Source of the DNA: Kingdonia uniflora
Lineage: Eukaryota; Streptophyta; Magnoliopsida; Ranunculales; Circaeasteraceae
Assembly (NCBI GenBank): GCA_014058105.1
Contig: JACGCM010002537.1
Span: forward strand, 124,001-188,000
Reading direction: 5' to 3'
Length of the DNA stretch: 64,000 nt
Shown here: piece by piece, positions 34,980-46,133 of the stretch
Numbering within the stretch: position 1 is the stretch's first letter
Layout: every line of letters begins with the position of its first letter
Notes under the pieces: generated by a model
Database searches by the model: none
Told to the model about the DNA's origin: nothing
The model's input: the letters and a program-made list of their open reading frames with translations, nothing else
Made by a program: the position numbers and the translations under genes

Positions 34980-36157
34980 TGAAGCCCGTTCGCATTTGGT
35001 AAGATGCCCTAGATTCACAGTACAAGATAATATCTTGTATCGTATAATAGGAGGAGGACCATTGATTGAGCTTATCTTACAAAAACAAGCACAAACCAAG
35101 ATTCAAGAACTTCATGAAGGTATATGCGGCGCTCACGTTTCGGGAAGATCATTAGCACAGCGAGCATTCACCCAAGGTCTCTACTGGCCCAAAATGAAAC
35201 AAGACTGCGTAAAATTATACAGAAATGCTACAAATGTCAAATCCACGCTCAAGACATCAAGAACCCTACACTCGACTTACACATTAGCAATGTCCTTTGG
35301 CCATTTAAACGATGGGGAATAGATATCATTGGACCTTTCCACCCAGTATCGGGAAATCAAAGATTCGTTCTTGTAGCCACAGGTTATTTCACAAATTTTG
35401 TCGAGGCAGTTCCTTTTTGTGTCATACAGACGAAAATGAAGTTATCAAGTTCCTCTGGGAACACATAATAACTAGATTTGGCTGCCCACAAATGATACGA
35501 TCTGACAACGGTAAACAATTCATTAGTAAAAAAGTTCTCGCTTTCCTCCACAAATACAAAATGCAGCTCTCCACTTCTACACTATACTACCCTCAAGGCA
35601 ACGGACAAGCTGAAGCCATAAATAAAAGTATCAAATCAGGTCTACGAAAGCGTCTAGATGATAAAAAAGGCAGATGGGTTGATAAACTTCTCTGTGTTCT
35701 CTGGGTATGCCGAACTACTTCTCAAACTTCAACAGGTTGCACTCCCTTTATGATGGCCCTCGGTACTGAAGCAGTCATCCCTTCCGACCTCGACCTACTG
35801 AGTGCCCGAAGGAAAGTATCAGATGCAGACAATGAACTCGGTCTCCTCTACAACCTTAACTAGATCAAAAAACCCAGAGACAAGGCCATTGTAAACTTGG
35901 GATAATATCATGATACACTGAAAAAAGCCTATAACCAGAATGTTCGACCAAGAAAATTAGGCATCGGCAACCTAGTACTTTGACGAATTGTGGAAAATCC
36001 TCGACCTAAGAATTTGGGTAAGTTATCAAAAAATTGGGAAGGGCCCTACATTATCAATAACAAAACAGACAGCGAGGCATACTGGCTGATGATGGAAAAT
36101 GAAGTCTAGCTTGAATTTCCTTGGAATACAGCTCAACTAAAAAAGTTTTATCGATAA
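34980..36157 (+). pseudogene. Integrase of Tat2
   Basis: Zinc-binding part LHEGICGAHVSGRS and a CYKCQIHA-like Cys pair, core GYFTNFVEAVPF, RSDNGKQFISK and YYPQGNGQAEAINK, and C-terminal WEGPYIINNK to the stop at 36155. Two frameshifts (near 35220 and 35420) and several stops. Confidence 0.82.
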
Positions 36158-36202
36158 CATTTGTAACCATTTCACGATTCAATAAACCATTCTTCACCGT
36201 CA

Positions 36203-36640
36203 CTACCATCTTTACTATATCGACTTGATCCCGTTCCATACTTTATACGTATACATCCAGACAAACACCATCTTTACTATATTGCCTTGATCTCGATCCA
36301 TATTTTATAAGTATGCATCCAGACAAGCACCATCTTTACTATATCGACTTAATCTTGATTTATACTTGATAAGTTTGCATCCTGACAAGCACCATCTTTA
36401 CTGTATCCACTTGATCTCGATCCATACTTGATAAGTATGCATCCAGACAAACACCATCTTTATTATATCAACTTGATCTTGATCCATACTTGATAAGTAC
36501 GCATCCAGACAAGCACAATCTTTACTATATCGACCTGATCTCAATCCATACTTCATAAGTATGCATCCAGACGGGCACATCTTTCCTATTATGACTTGTT
36601 CTAGATTCTTACTTCATAAGTACAAATCCAAACAATCAGT
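36203..36640 (+). repeat. 62-bp tandem repeat in the 3' UTR of Tat2
   Basis: The motif ACCATCTTTACTATATCGAC recurs at 36205, 36267, 36329, 36391, 36453 and, varied, 36515 and about 36577. It is 62 bp apart each time and begins some 50 bp after the integrase stop. Confidence 0.9.
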
Positions 36641-36970
36641 CCTTCTGCGCGAATACTATCCACTTACAGGATACTCTACATCATTATCTTTACTTATCTA
36701 AGCATACAACTTTTTCATTTTTAGATTAAACCCAGGTGTCCCACGGAGGATACACCCCTGGTACACATTATGTTACTTGCCACTCTTGGCCCTCAATTTA
36801 CGCATATTCGTGTTCCTTACTACTTTACTACAAGATGCTTTCGCACTAAAACTACTAATCTTATCGAACAATTTTACTTAACACATATATCATTATGCAA
36901 ATTTCATCACTTCGATAAAAATAAAAAACTATTATCACACACACAAGTAAATGTATTTCAGTCTCACTGA

Positions 36971-37355
36971 CTATTTGTACATACTTCCAAATATAAAACT
37001 TCTTGTTACACAAACTTTCGATTCTGCAGGCGGAGATACCTCTTCGTCAACATTTAAAACTCCCTCCATTGCTGGTAAATCCCCTAGCTCCTCAAGACGT
37101 GGACCATCAGCCTCCTTTATCTCTGTATCATCGACAACTTCAGTCTCACCACGAGCATCGACAGACACCGGCCCCTCCTCATATGAACTTGAATCTTCGT
37201 AGTTACCACTACCAGCCTTCACCAACCCTTTATAATAACCTTTTCTAACATCTAACTCTTTATATTGACCAACAAAATGCTCCATCATCTGCCTATACTT
37301 TTTCACTTTATCTTCATTCGCCTCATCAAGAATTTTAGCATGCTCATGTTTCACT
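36971..37355 (-). pseudogene. Antisense extra ORF remnant of Tat2
   Basis: A minus-strand frame of about 125 codons whose N-terminal side runs into the viral junction at 37356, so it is truncated. Charged helix (HAKILDEANEDKVKKYRQ), then an acidic, Ser-rich tail (YEDSSSYEEGPVS). Position and composition match the C-terminal side of the Tat1 antisense coding region. The 330 bp between it and the minisatellite hold nothing I recognise. Confidence 0.5.
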
Positions 37356-38490
37356 TTATCATTAATAATGAATTTACCATCCAAAATGCTAGTGCCCTTG
37401 TGGACAGTGGCGCTGACCTTAACTGCATCCAAGAAGGATTGGTTTCTACCAAATACTTTGAAAAAACTATCCAATCTCTTATCTCTGCTAGTGGTAATAC
37501 ACTACAAATCCATTATAAGCTCCCCGAGGCTTTGATCTGTAACAAAGGTACTTGTATTCCTTCAACCTTTCTTTTGGTTCGCAACCTTCAGCAGCAAATC
37601 ATTCTTGGAACTCTATTCCTTAGTCTTCTTATACCTTGGCATAAGGTTGACCAGGAAGGGATATGGTGTAAATATCAAGGTCAGGAAATTAGTTTTGAAT
37701 TCATTAGAAGTCCTAAAGTTAGGATAATTAATGAAATTAAAACTATTATTGATTCTAAAACAAACCATCTGAATTTTCTGCAAGAAGAATGTCATGTCAT
37801 GGATATTTCTCATAGGCTTCAGTCCTCTGAGGTCAAAACCAGAATCAAGATTATTGAACAAGAATTCATTAGTGAAGTTGGTAGCAACATTCCTAATGCT
37901 TTTTGGGATCGAAAGCAACATGTTGTTTCCTTACCGTATAAGCAGGATTTTGATGAAAAAACTCAAATTCCTACTAAAGCTAGGCCGAGTCAAATGAATT
38001 CTGAATATCTTACACTATGTAAAAAAGAAATTTAGGATCTTCTTGATAAAAACCTTATCCGTAAGAGTTACTCTTCTTAGAGCTGAACAGCCTTCTATGT
38101 TAACAAGAATGCTGAGAATGAAAGAGTGAGCTGTTTAACGCGTAGTTTGATACGTTGAACAGCTTGGGTATGTTCAGAGGTCCAGGGGTTAGGAGTCTTA
38201 GTGAGTCTATTGTATAAGATCACACTATCCTGGGCAAGATTCTGATAATAGTCTGTAATATAATTAAGACTGCCAAGAAATCGTTGTAATTGCATTTTTT
38301 CCTTAATTTCGTCTGGAAATTTGGAAGTAAACTCAATACTTATGTCAATAGGGATAATTTATCCTTTTGAAATGTTATGTCCTAAGAATCTTACTGTTAA
38401 TTAGAACAGTTTGATTTTAGGGGCAGAAAGTACAAGACCATTGCGTCGGATAACATCCTTAAGAATTTAAAGGTGTTTAAAGTGCTGATC
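37356..38490 (+). repeat. Left arm of a 1135-bp inverted repeat (viral)
   Basis: Reverse complement of 38902-40036, with only scattered substitutions where I compared them. It holds the protease and start of RT in plus orientation (37368-38115), joined at about 38105-38120 to the RT end/RNase H start in minus orientation (38490-38121). Confidence 0.88.
37368..38115 (+). pseudogene. Caulimovirid-like protease and RT start (left arm)
   Basis: The frame shows the retropepsin motif LVDSGADLNCIQ (about 37395-37430), a linker (SPKVRIINEIK) and the beginning of RT (HVVSLPYKQDF). A TAG lies at about 38033, and coding sense ends at the inverted junction near 38115. The equivalent on the right arm has VDNGAD, so the catalytic motif is kept only here. 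Confidence 0.75.
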
Positions 38491-39291
38491 CGTAAGAGTT
38501 ACTCTTCTTGGAGCTGTACAGCCTTCTATGTTAACAAGAATGCTGAGAAAGAAAGAGGTATTCCCAGACTTATTGTTAACTATAAGCCTCTAAACGACTC
38601 TCTCAAATGGATCCGTTGCCCAATCCCAAATAAAAAAGACCTTTTAAATCATCTTTATAATGTTATTATCTTCTCTAAATTTGACTTGAAATCAGGATAC
38701 TGGCAAATCTAGATTAGTGAGAAAGATAAATATAAAACTGCCTTTACAGTACCATTTGGCCATTTTGAATGGAATGTCATGCCTTTTGGATTAAAAAATA
38801 CCCCATCCGAATTTCAGAATATTATGAATGATATTTTCATCCCTTATTCTAATTTATGTATTGTATATATTGATGATATTCTTTTATTTTCTAATACTAT
38901 TGATCAGCACTTTAAACACCTTAAAATTCTTAAGGATGTTATCCGACGCAATGGTCTTGTACTTTCTGCCCCTAAAATCAAACTGTTCCAATTAACAGTA
39001 AGATTCTTAGGACATAACATTTCAAAAGGATAAATTATCCCTATTGACATAAGTATTGAGTTTGCTTCCAAATTTCCAGACGAAATTAAGGAAAAAATGC
39101 AATTACAATAATTTCTTGGCAGTCTCAATTATATTGCAGATTATTATCAGAATCTTGCCCAGGATAGTGCGATCTTATACAATAGACTCACTAGGACTCC
39201 TAGCCCCTGGACCTCTGGACATACCCAAGCTGTTCAACGTATCAAACTACACGTTAAACAACTCACTCTTTATTTCTCAGCATTCTTGTTA
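38491..39291 (+). pseudogene. Caulimovirid-like reverse transcriptase (spacer plus right arm)
   Basis: A further copy of the RT start (from 38491) continues through KERGIPRLIVNYKPLN, KFDLKSGYWQI, a TAG at 38710, MPFGLKNTPSEFQ, CIVYIDDILLFS (catalytic Asp pair) and a stop at 39031, into the RNase H connection (SLNYIADYYQ). It ends at the head-to-head junction near 39290. Confidence 0.8.
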
Positions 39292-40036
39292 ACATAGAAG
39301 GCTGTACAGCTCCAAGAAGAGTAACTCTTACGGATAAGGTTTTTATCAAGAAGATCCTGAATTTCTTTTTTACATAGCGTAAGATATTCAGAATTTATTT
39401 GACTCGGCCTAGCTTTAGTAGGAATTTAAGTTTTTTTATCAAAATTTTGCTTATACGGTAAGGAAACAACATGTTGCTTTCGATCCCAAAAAGCATTAGG
39501 AATGTTGCTACAGACTTCACTAATGAATTGTTGTTCAATAATCTTGATTCTGGTTTTGACCTCAGAGGACTGAAGCCTATGAGAAATATCCATGACATGA
39601 CATTCTTCTTGCAGAAAATTCAGATGGTTTGTTTTAGAATCAATAATAGTTTTAATTTTATTAATTATCCTAACTTCAGGACTTCTAATGAATTCAAAAC
39701 TAATTTCCTGGCCTTGATATTTACACCATATCCCTTTCTGGTCAACCTTATGCAAAGGTATAAGAAGACTAAGGAATGGAGTTCCAAGAATGATTTACTG
39801 CTGAAGGTTGCAAACCAAAAGAAAGGTTGAAGGAATACAAGTACCTTTGTTACAGATCAAAGCCTCGGGGAGCTTATAATGGATTTGTAGTGTATTACCG
39901 CTAGCAGAGATAAGAGATTGGATAGTTTTTTCAAAGTATTTGGTAGGAACCAATCCTTCTTGGATACAGTTAAGGTCAGCACCATTGTCCACAAGGGCAA
40001 TAGCATTTTGGATGGTAAATTCATTGTTAATGATAA
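38902..40036 (-). repeat. Right arm of the 1135-bp inverted repeat (viral)
   Basis: Same length as the left arm and the same internal head-to-head junction (about 39271-39290), so the junction existed before, or arose with, the inverted duplication. The viral sequence continues past 40036 without a copy on the left. Confidence 0.88.
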
Positions 40037-40157
40037 TAGTAACTTGAATATACCATTTCTGGGCAATAACCTTCTGAATAGGATTTAGACCAATGTTATC
40101 TTCCCTTTGTGGATGACCAGTTTTTTTTGATAGTCTTTGGTTTGTTCTTCTGAACAT
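39292..40157 (-). pseudogene. Caulimovirid-like protease region (right arm)
   Basis: Minus-strand frames 40157-39795 and 39755-39395 correspond to the left-arm protease and RT start. The motif reads VDNGADLNC, with Asn in place of Ser or Thr after the Asp. A frameshift separates the two frames near 39780. Upstream on this strand the frame extends beyond the inverted repeat. Confidence 0.72.
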
Positions 40158-40202
40158 ACTGTAGATAGTTAATGTTAGGGCCTGGTAATTGTTCAGAGAT
40201 TT

Positions 40203-41386
40203 TCAAATGTTTAATTTCAGATTTTGAAGTATTAATTTATGTTCAGAGATTTTAAATAGTGATAGGTAAATACTTAGAATTTTGGTTCTATTTTTAGGAT
40301 TAGGAATCATATCCATAATGGATATAATGTCATTCTGGGTAGTAGAAAGAGTATTCAGTTGTAAGCCATTTATGTCATTAATGGTTTTCCACTTATGGTT
40401 AAAAATGGATTCTGAATATTCATCACTAGGTGGTTCTATAATGGAAAGATGATAGTGGTCAATTTGATTGACCGATTCTATTTGGTCAGAACAATTGGGT
40501 AATAGTTCTATGGATTGAAATTTATGCTGATGTATGGAATTCTTGTAAATACGGTTTGCACACTGGTTTGAAGAAATGTTATACAGTTTATCTTTATACT
40601 TCTTTCGTTTTCTATGTTTGTGGTAAAAAGGAAACATATGATAACATTCTCTATTTTGTTTTCCTTTTAAATTTTGGTTTTTAAAAAGATGTTCAGATAA
40701 TTCATCTAATTCAACTATAGGCCATTTATAAATGGTTTTCCTCATCGAGGAATTATGATTCGGAAAAGATGCTTTGGTAAACAGATACGGAGTGGCAGAT
40801 CTTTTAGAAGAAGATGAATCGATAGCATAAGGGCTAGGCTCAATGGCTTGAATTTTGTTTTCAGATTTACTAGTAAAAGAGTCTTTAGTGACTTCTGATG
40901 TAGAGGTTCTAGTAAGATTGTTAACAACATTAAATTTTTCACTTTAATCGTCTATAGGGTCAACAGTCTTAGAGTGTTTAATGCTAATTTTTTGATGGTC
41001 CTCATATTTAGAATCCTGGGAATCTAAGGGTTGAAGATTACTGACTAATAAGATGGGTTGAGTACTATTTATTTTAGATATTGTACTAACCGTTATATTC
41101 TGTTGATTAACTGGATTCCTATCAGTTACTAGATTGGTAGGATGATCTAATACTTCTGTTATTTTCTGATTGGTTTGAAGACAACGATACCATGTTGTGA
41201 ACCAGTCATAAAAGAGTGTGATCTTTTGGCTGCGTTCTATCTGATGGTAGTAAATGTCTTCAATGAGTTATAATTTTTCTTCGGTAAAATTTTGATAATA
41301 CCATGTTCTGAAGATATTATTTCTGGTAGTTCTGAATTCATCCCAAATAAACTGGCGAATTAAAGAGCCAGGGCTTAAATCCATAT
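40203..41386 (-). pseudogene. Upstream viral polyprotein region of unknown role
   Basis: A minus-strand frame from an ATG at 41386 (MDLSPGSLIRQF) with stops near 41269 and 40945, then 40745-40203, leading toward the protease. Rich in Asn, Ser, Lys and Tyr. No CCHC knuckle or movement-protein motif that I recognise. By position it would lie between the leader and the protease. It may include capsid sequence, but that is inference. Confidence 0.5.
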
Positions 41387-41821
41387 GTGAGGTATGGATC
41401 ACATAGATACGTAAATCTCATATATAAACATTAGTATGATTACTGCTAATCTATGTTTCCTGATAAGATGTTAGTATGGTTACTGTTGGTCTTTTCTCTC
41501 TGTGAAAGATGTCAAAACAGGATAGTCTTAAAAAAGACTCAAGTACACGTCTGTCAACGATTTACCTGCTAAACGTCCACTTCTGGGAAAATAACGCCGT
41601 ACGCGACTTGGGTGACGTACCATACCCAATTCTCTCACCAGGCTAGACTGAGAAAATATCTCAACCAGGGATAGAAGATAAACAGGAAACATACTTATGT
41701 CTATTGCTAGACTAGTCTGAGTAAACATATTTAACGAAGAACAAGGATACACAGTAAGTCATACCTAGGTTCATATGTAAAACTTAACATACCTACGCGA
41801 GCCATGTGATTAGCCACACAT

Positions 41822-41834
41822 GACTCTGATACCA
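41822..41834 (-). other. tRNA-Met-like primer-binding site of the viral element
   Basis: TGGTATCAGAGTC reads on the minus strand, matching the TGGTATCAGAGC initiator-Met primer site used by caulimovirids and many copia elements, with a last-base change region. It lies about 440 bp upstream of the first viral-sense ATG (41386). Confidence 0.6.
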
Positions 41835-42179
41835 ATAATATGGTAAGGATCTAATCAAAATGGCTAAATAACTCAAATAAACAAACTTGGTTTTAAGCTA
41901 TAAATAGTTAATTTTAAATAGTAAAAATAGTTACTATTCAGATCATACAAAACTTAAACAAGAAAACAAACACTATTCAGATCATAAAAGAACTTTGCTG
42001 TTCTTTCTACAAGTATGTCAACCCCTTTAACATGTATAAACACCCCCTATAATAGGTATAAAAAACCCCTATAAAGGAAAATCACCCCCAAAAACTCAAA
42101 ACATCATAGCATCATCATCAACAAAGAAACAAATTTCACCATTACACATCAAGAAGTAAAAATAAAAATTTATTACCAA
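41835..42179. other. Boundary stretch between viral DNA and LINE
   Basis: AT-rich; contains a direct repeat (ACTATTCAGATCATA, near 41932 and 41972) and TATAAAAA (about 42057). No gene. It may be viral noncoding DNA or flanking sequence; I cannot place the viral right edge exactly. Confidence 0.4.
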
Positions 42180-43415
42180 GCTGTGTTTTGATGGAAATGA
42201 GAATGAGGAACATCTTTTTGGGGAATGCTTTTTTTTCTCAAGGACAGTATGGAGTAACCTTCTTTCTAAACTTAAGGCTTAGGAGGCCGTAGGTCAGGTT
42301 CGAAAATGAGCACCCCCCCTCTCCCCGCCAGATTATTTTAGTACATATTTTCTTGTGAAAAAACTAATTAAATTTGTTAATAAGGTGAGGATTTGAACTT
42401 TTGACCTTATGATGAGATCAATCAAGTTAAACCAGTAAGGTAACTTCATTTTATAATAGTTTAGGGTCCCTTTTTTTTAGTACTACTTAACCATTTGGGG
42501 GCCTCAAATTTATATAAAAAATCGGGGGCCCTAGGTGGCCGCCTCTTATGCCTATAGCCAGGGTTGGCCCTGATTGAGACTACTACTATAGTTGCAACTA
42601 ATAGGATTCTGGAGTCGGTTAGGTTTAAACTTGCTACTTGTACAACCACTGTTGAAGACTCACCTAAAAATATAAGTTTTTATGATAACTGGAACTTCAC
42701 CCCTCATTGGAAAAGTAGTCACCAACTTTCATGTTAGTTGGTAAAACCCCAAAGAGGAGTTTTTGTTGTCAATACTGATGGTTGCCTTACTTCTATTGCC
42801 AATACTGATGGATCTTCTGCTTGTGTAGGTACTTATGGAGTAATTATCAATGACCGTAGATGAGTAGTTGAGGATGCTTGCCATGGGATGGTGGCTGGTG
42901 ATACCATTCAGATTCGTGAATTGCAGGGTGTCCTTGCCGGTGTTTAAATGGCTATAAAGGCTAGAGTTCCAAAGCTTGATTATCTTAAATCCATTGATAT
43001 GATCTTAATGAAGAACAAAGTACATTGGAAACCATGAAAATTGGTGAGACAGATTCATACCCAGTTAGAGTTTATTGTGATGCATGAGGAGGCACATGTT
43101 TTTGAGAGGTTACCAGATCTCCAGACTTTTTAGCTAGTTGTGTCCCTTCTTTTGGCCATTTTGATGTTATCCCAAACTCCTTCGCTGAAGACCTTAAGAA
43201 GATCAGCAATAAAGATGTTGGTGGAAATATTTTCTTTAGGACTGTTTAGCGTAGGTAAACTTCTTCTTCTTTTTTTTCTTTGGATTGCTTATGTGTTATT
43301 TCCTTTGTACAGTTTATGTTTATGATGTTAGGCTCAATACCCCTCCCCCAGCTTGTAGGGGTTGGTGTTGCTTGTCCCCATCTTGTATATGTAAAACATG
43401 ACAAAATCTATAAAC
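42180..43415 (+). pseudogene. 3' end of a LINE (zinc-binding and RNase H-like parts)
   Basis: CFDGNENEEHLFGEC followed by VWSNLLSKL is the zf-RVT motif at the end of plant LINE reverse transcriptases. After an insertion (42276-42572), VNTDGCLTSIANTDGS and YGVIINDRR with an E-L pair (IRELQGVLAGV) match the RNase H-like domain of plant L1-type LINEs. Several stops. The 3' part (43240-43415) resembles a LINE 3' UTR ending in an A-rich stretch. Confidence 0.65.
42276..42572. mobile_element. Small insertion in the LINE, class uncertain
   Basis: It breaks the LINE sequence between its zinc-binding and RNase H-like parts. The right end (ATAGCCAGGGTTGGCCCTG) resembles the palindromic end of some plant DNA transposons. 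Inside, on the minus strand near 42390-42445, AGTTCAAATCC resembles a pol III B box with tRNA-like sequence upstream, so a SINE remnant is an alternative. Confidence 0.35.
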
Positions 43416-43425
43416 ATTAACGATC

Positions 43426-43807
43426 TGTAAAGACCTAGAACTTAATGCGATAATCACGATAAACGATAGTGTGGAAACATAATTACATACCTTGATCTAT
43501 AGCTTGATTGATTGAGGTATGTTCTTATGTTTGTTATCGGTGGCAAGCGGTGATAACTACGTTTTCTCTCCCTTAACCTTTTCTTTGAGATAGTATTTTA
43601 GTTAATGGGCTAGGCACGCTTATATAGGTAGATAACGGACCTAGTTTCCTATTTTAATTAGAATTACTTTCCATCAAAGTAGAGAGTTGTAAGAAAACCT
43701 AACCTCATTAACTAATAGGATTAGTTTCCTGTTATGACTTGGATCATCATAATTAGACACCTATAATTACTAAAGGACCCCTACTCATGTAGGCCATAAT
43801 AAGTACA
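43426..43807 (-). repeat. 3' LTR of the second copia element (copia2)
   Basis: 382 bp with TG...CA ends. On the minus strand it starts TGTACTTATTATGGCC right after a purine-rich AAGTGGGAGAA tract. About 260 bp match 57275-57536, the remains of the other LTR. Confidence 0.78.
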
Positions 43808-44490
43808 TTCTCCCACTTGGCCCATATGAAGTAGTTTTGAAAATCATACTCGATAAAACTTAAGTTTTCAAAAAAATGGACTCAAAATGGAATCAACGAT
43901 TAAATAACTGACACGGGCGCGATTTAAAATATATCCAAATCATATTATCTTTATTGGTCATCATAATACCAAAATTAAATAATTTACTAAAGCGAGTCAT
44001 GGCGGTCTTATACAATTTTACGACACATTTCCTTCTATGTACTACAACAATAATGAGCTATTTAACTTGGTTCATAAGTGAGGTTTATATGCGTTAATAA
44101 ATAGGCCTATAAAAGGTCCATCAATAATGTCATGTCAAAAGACTTTCCTGTTATCATTTGACATTCATCCAATCACATACATGTGTAAACATAATGGTAA
44201 ACAGGAAAATATCATAAACATACTGTAATAAGATCTCAATAAAATGTCTAAAGAAAACAATCAAACTAAAAATCCATAACTATAAAGAAAAACATCATGG
44301 AGTCCGCCCAAGACCCATACTCTAAACATGTTCATTTAATGTCTTTGGCGGTTATCCATTGGTCAATGAATCTATAACCATAAGCATTGTGCTTATGTGT
44401 TCTATAAACACTCATTGTTTCTGAATAGACTCTTTGACAAATAAATATTTTATATCCACGTGCTTAGCACAATTAGAATACTTATCATTC
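43808..44490. other. Copia2 sequence between pol and 3' LTR
   Basis: AT-rich noncoding stretch; the minus-strand purine tract near 43808-43818 is the polypurine primer site. The end of RNase H may reach to about 44340 in damaged form. Confidence 0.5.
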
Positions 44491-45003
44491 TTAGAGAAAA
44501 AAGATTACTGCGTTATTATCACAATAAATTCTCAACAGCTTAGCAATAAAGTTGACAACTTCAAGTCCTGAGATAAAATTCTGTAACAATAAACCATGAT
44601 CTGTAGCCTCATAGTATGCCACAAACTTAGCCTCCATAATAGATAAAGAAATACTATCTTGTTTTATACTTTTCCATGAAATTGCACCTCCAGCCAGTAG
44701 GAAGACATAGCCCAAAATAGACTTTCTACTATCAAGGCATCCAGCAAAATCTGAGTCTGAGTAACTAATTACTTCTAAGTGATCAAACCTCCTAAATGTG
44801 AGCATGCAATCTTTTGTTCCTTGCAAGTACCTCATAACCTTCTTTGCAGCTTTCCAATGGTCTATGCCTGGATTGATTTGATATCTATTTAGCATACCAA
44901 CGACAAAGTTTATGTCCGGTCTAGTACAAATTTGTGCATGCATTAGACTCCCCATGGCAGATGCGTACATAATCTTTTCTATTTGTTTACATTCCCATTC
45001 CAT
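44491..45003 (-). pseudogene. RNase H of copia2
   Basis: Open frame of 170 codons. YASAMGSLMHAQICTRPDI, KVMRYLQGTKDCML, YSDSDFAGCLDSRKS and SLSIMEAKFVAYYEA are typical copia RNase H blocks, with the Asp and Glu residues in place. Directly downstream of RT on the minus strand; the join to RT near 45005-45130 contains stops. Confidence 0.88.
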
Positions 45004-46100
45004 CTTAGGTAATGCATAAGACTAAATTTATCACCTTTCTGAATTGGTACATCACTAGCTGAACAATTCTTCATACTGAATCTCTCTAATACTTTATTGA
45101 TATATGCTTTCTGAGGTAGCCCTAACAATCCTTGTGCTCAGTCTCGATAGATTTTGATTCCAATCACGTAAGATGCCTCACCTAAATCTTTCATTTCAAA
45201 GTTCTTAGAGAGAAACTTCTTAGTTTGGTGATACAGATCAAGATCATCACTAGCAAGTAAGATATCATCAAAATACAAAACCAAAAATATAAACTTACTC
45301 TTACTGACCTTGAGGTATATACATCTATCAACAATGTTTTCTTTAAAACCAAATGGAACAATGGTATCGTAAAACTTAATGTACCATTGGCGGGAAGCTT
45401 GTTTAAGACGATATATTGATTTCTTAAGCTTACAAACCATATTTTCTTTTCTCTATTCGGGGAATCCTTCAGGTTGATTCGTATAGACTTCTTAATCTAA
45501 ACTCCCATTCAGAAAAGCAGTTTTCACTTCCATTTGGTGTAATTCTAAGTCATAATGAGCCACCAATGCCATAATAATTCTAAGTGACTCCTTCTTTGAT
45601 ACAAATGAGATATCATTGTAATCAATGCCTTCAATCTAAGTGAAACCTTTGGCCACAAGTTGGGATTTATATCATTCGATATTGCCATTACCGCCGAGCT
45701 TGGTTTTAAAGACCCATTTACAACTAAATTTATTGTATCCTTTTGGTAATTCAACGAGATCCCAAACTTCATTCTGTTCTATTGATTTCAACTTTTCTTT
45801 CATGGCATCAATCTATTTAGTAGAATTATTACTATCTATGGCCTGTGAAAATGAAACTGAATCCTTAATAGTCCCTATGTCAAATTTAAATTCTTGTAAG
45901 TACACCACATAGTCTTCTAAAATAACAGATTTCATTTCCCATTGGGATCGGCGTGGTGCTATTTCTTGTTGTGCCTCTATTATCGGTTCATTGGTGATAA
46001 TCCTATTATGGAGTGGTTGATTGTCCGGTTATTACTCGGTATTATCGATTTGATCAACAACCATAGGAACAACAACCAGATTAGAAGTTATGGGTAATGG
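45004..46100 (-). pseudogene. Reverse transcriptase of copia2
   Basis: The RT core 45440-45138 shows KKSIYRLKQASRQWY and LYFDDILLASDD (YVDD box with Phe). Upstream frames carry the N-terminal part (a KWVFKTKLGGNG-like block, YNDISFVSKKESLR-like, VKTAFLNG-like) with several stops and frame changes between 45440 and 45800. Confidence 0.82.
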
Positions 46101-46133
46101 TACTTGTAACCTAACTTCTTCAATAACCATATT

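Larger units (their letters stand above)
30501..37355 (+). mobile_element. Tat2: internal region of a second Tat element, 3' part lost
   Basis: Order: PBS, gag, protease, RT-RNase H, second RNase H, integrase, 62-bp minisatellite, antisense ORF remnant. It is cut at 37356 by pararetroviral DNA and its 3' LTR is not seen beyond. The PBS (TGACGCCATCTATGGGA, 30503-30519) has drifted from the TGGCGCCGTCTGTGGGA type. Confidence 0.85.
37356..41834. mobile_element. Endogenous caulimovirid-like pararetrovirus, rearranged
   Basis: Protease and reverse transcriptase of Caulimoviridae type, closest by eye to petuvirus/florendovirus-like endogenous viruses (VDSGADLNCIQEG protease; SLNYI, TPSPW connection after RT). 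The insert is not a linear genome. A left arm (37356-38490) is an inverted copy of a right arm (38902-40036) around a 411-bp spacer, and a further 1.8 kb of upstream viral sequence follows on the minus strand to a tRNA-Met-like primer site. In-frame stops and inversions make it non-functional as it stands. It lies in the antisense region of Tat2. Confidence 0.75.

Noticed and set aside
42461..42649. Minus-strand frame in the insertion within the LINE
   Set aside because: Crosses an element boundary and has no recognisable domain.
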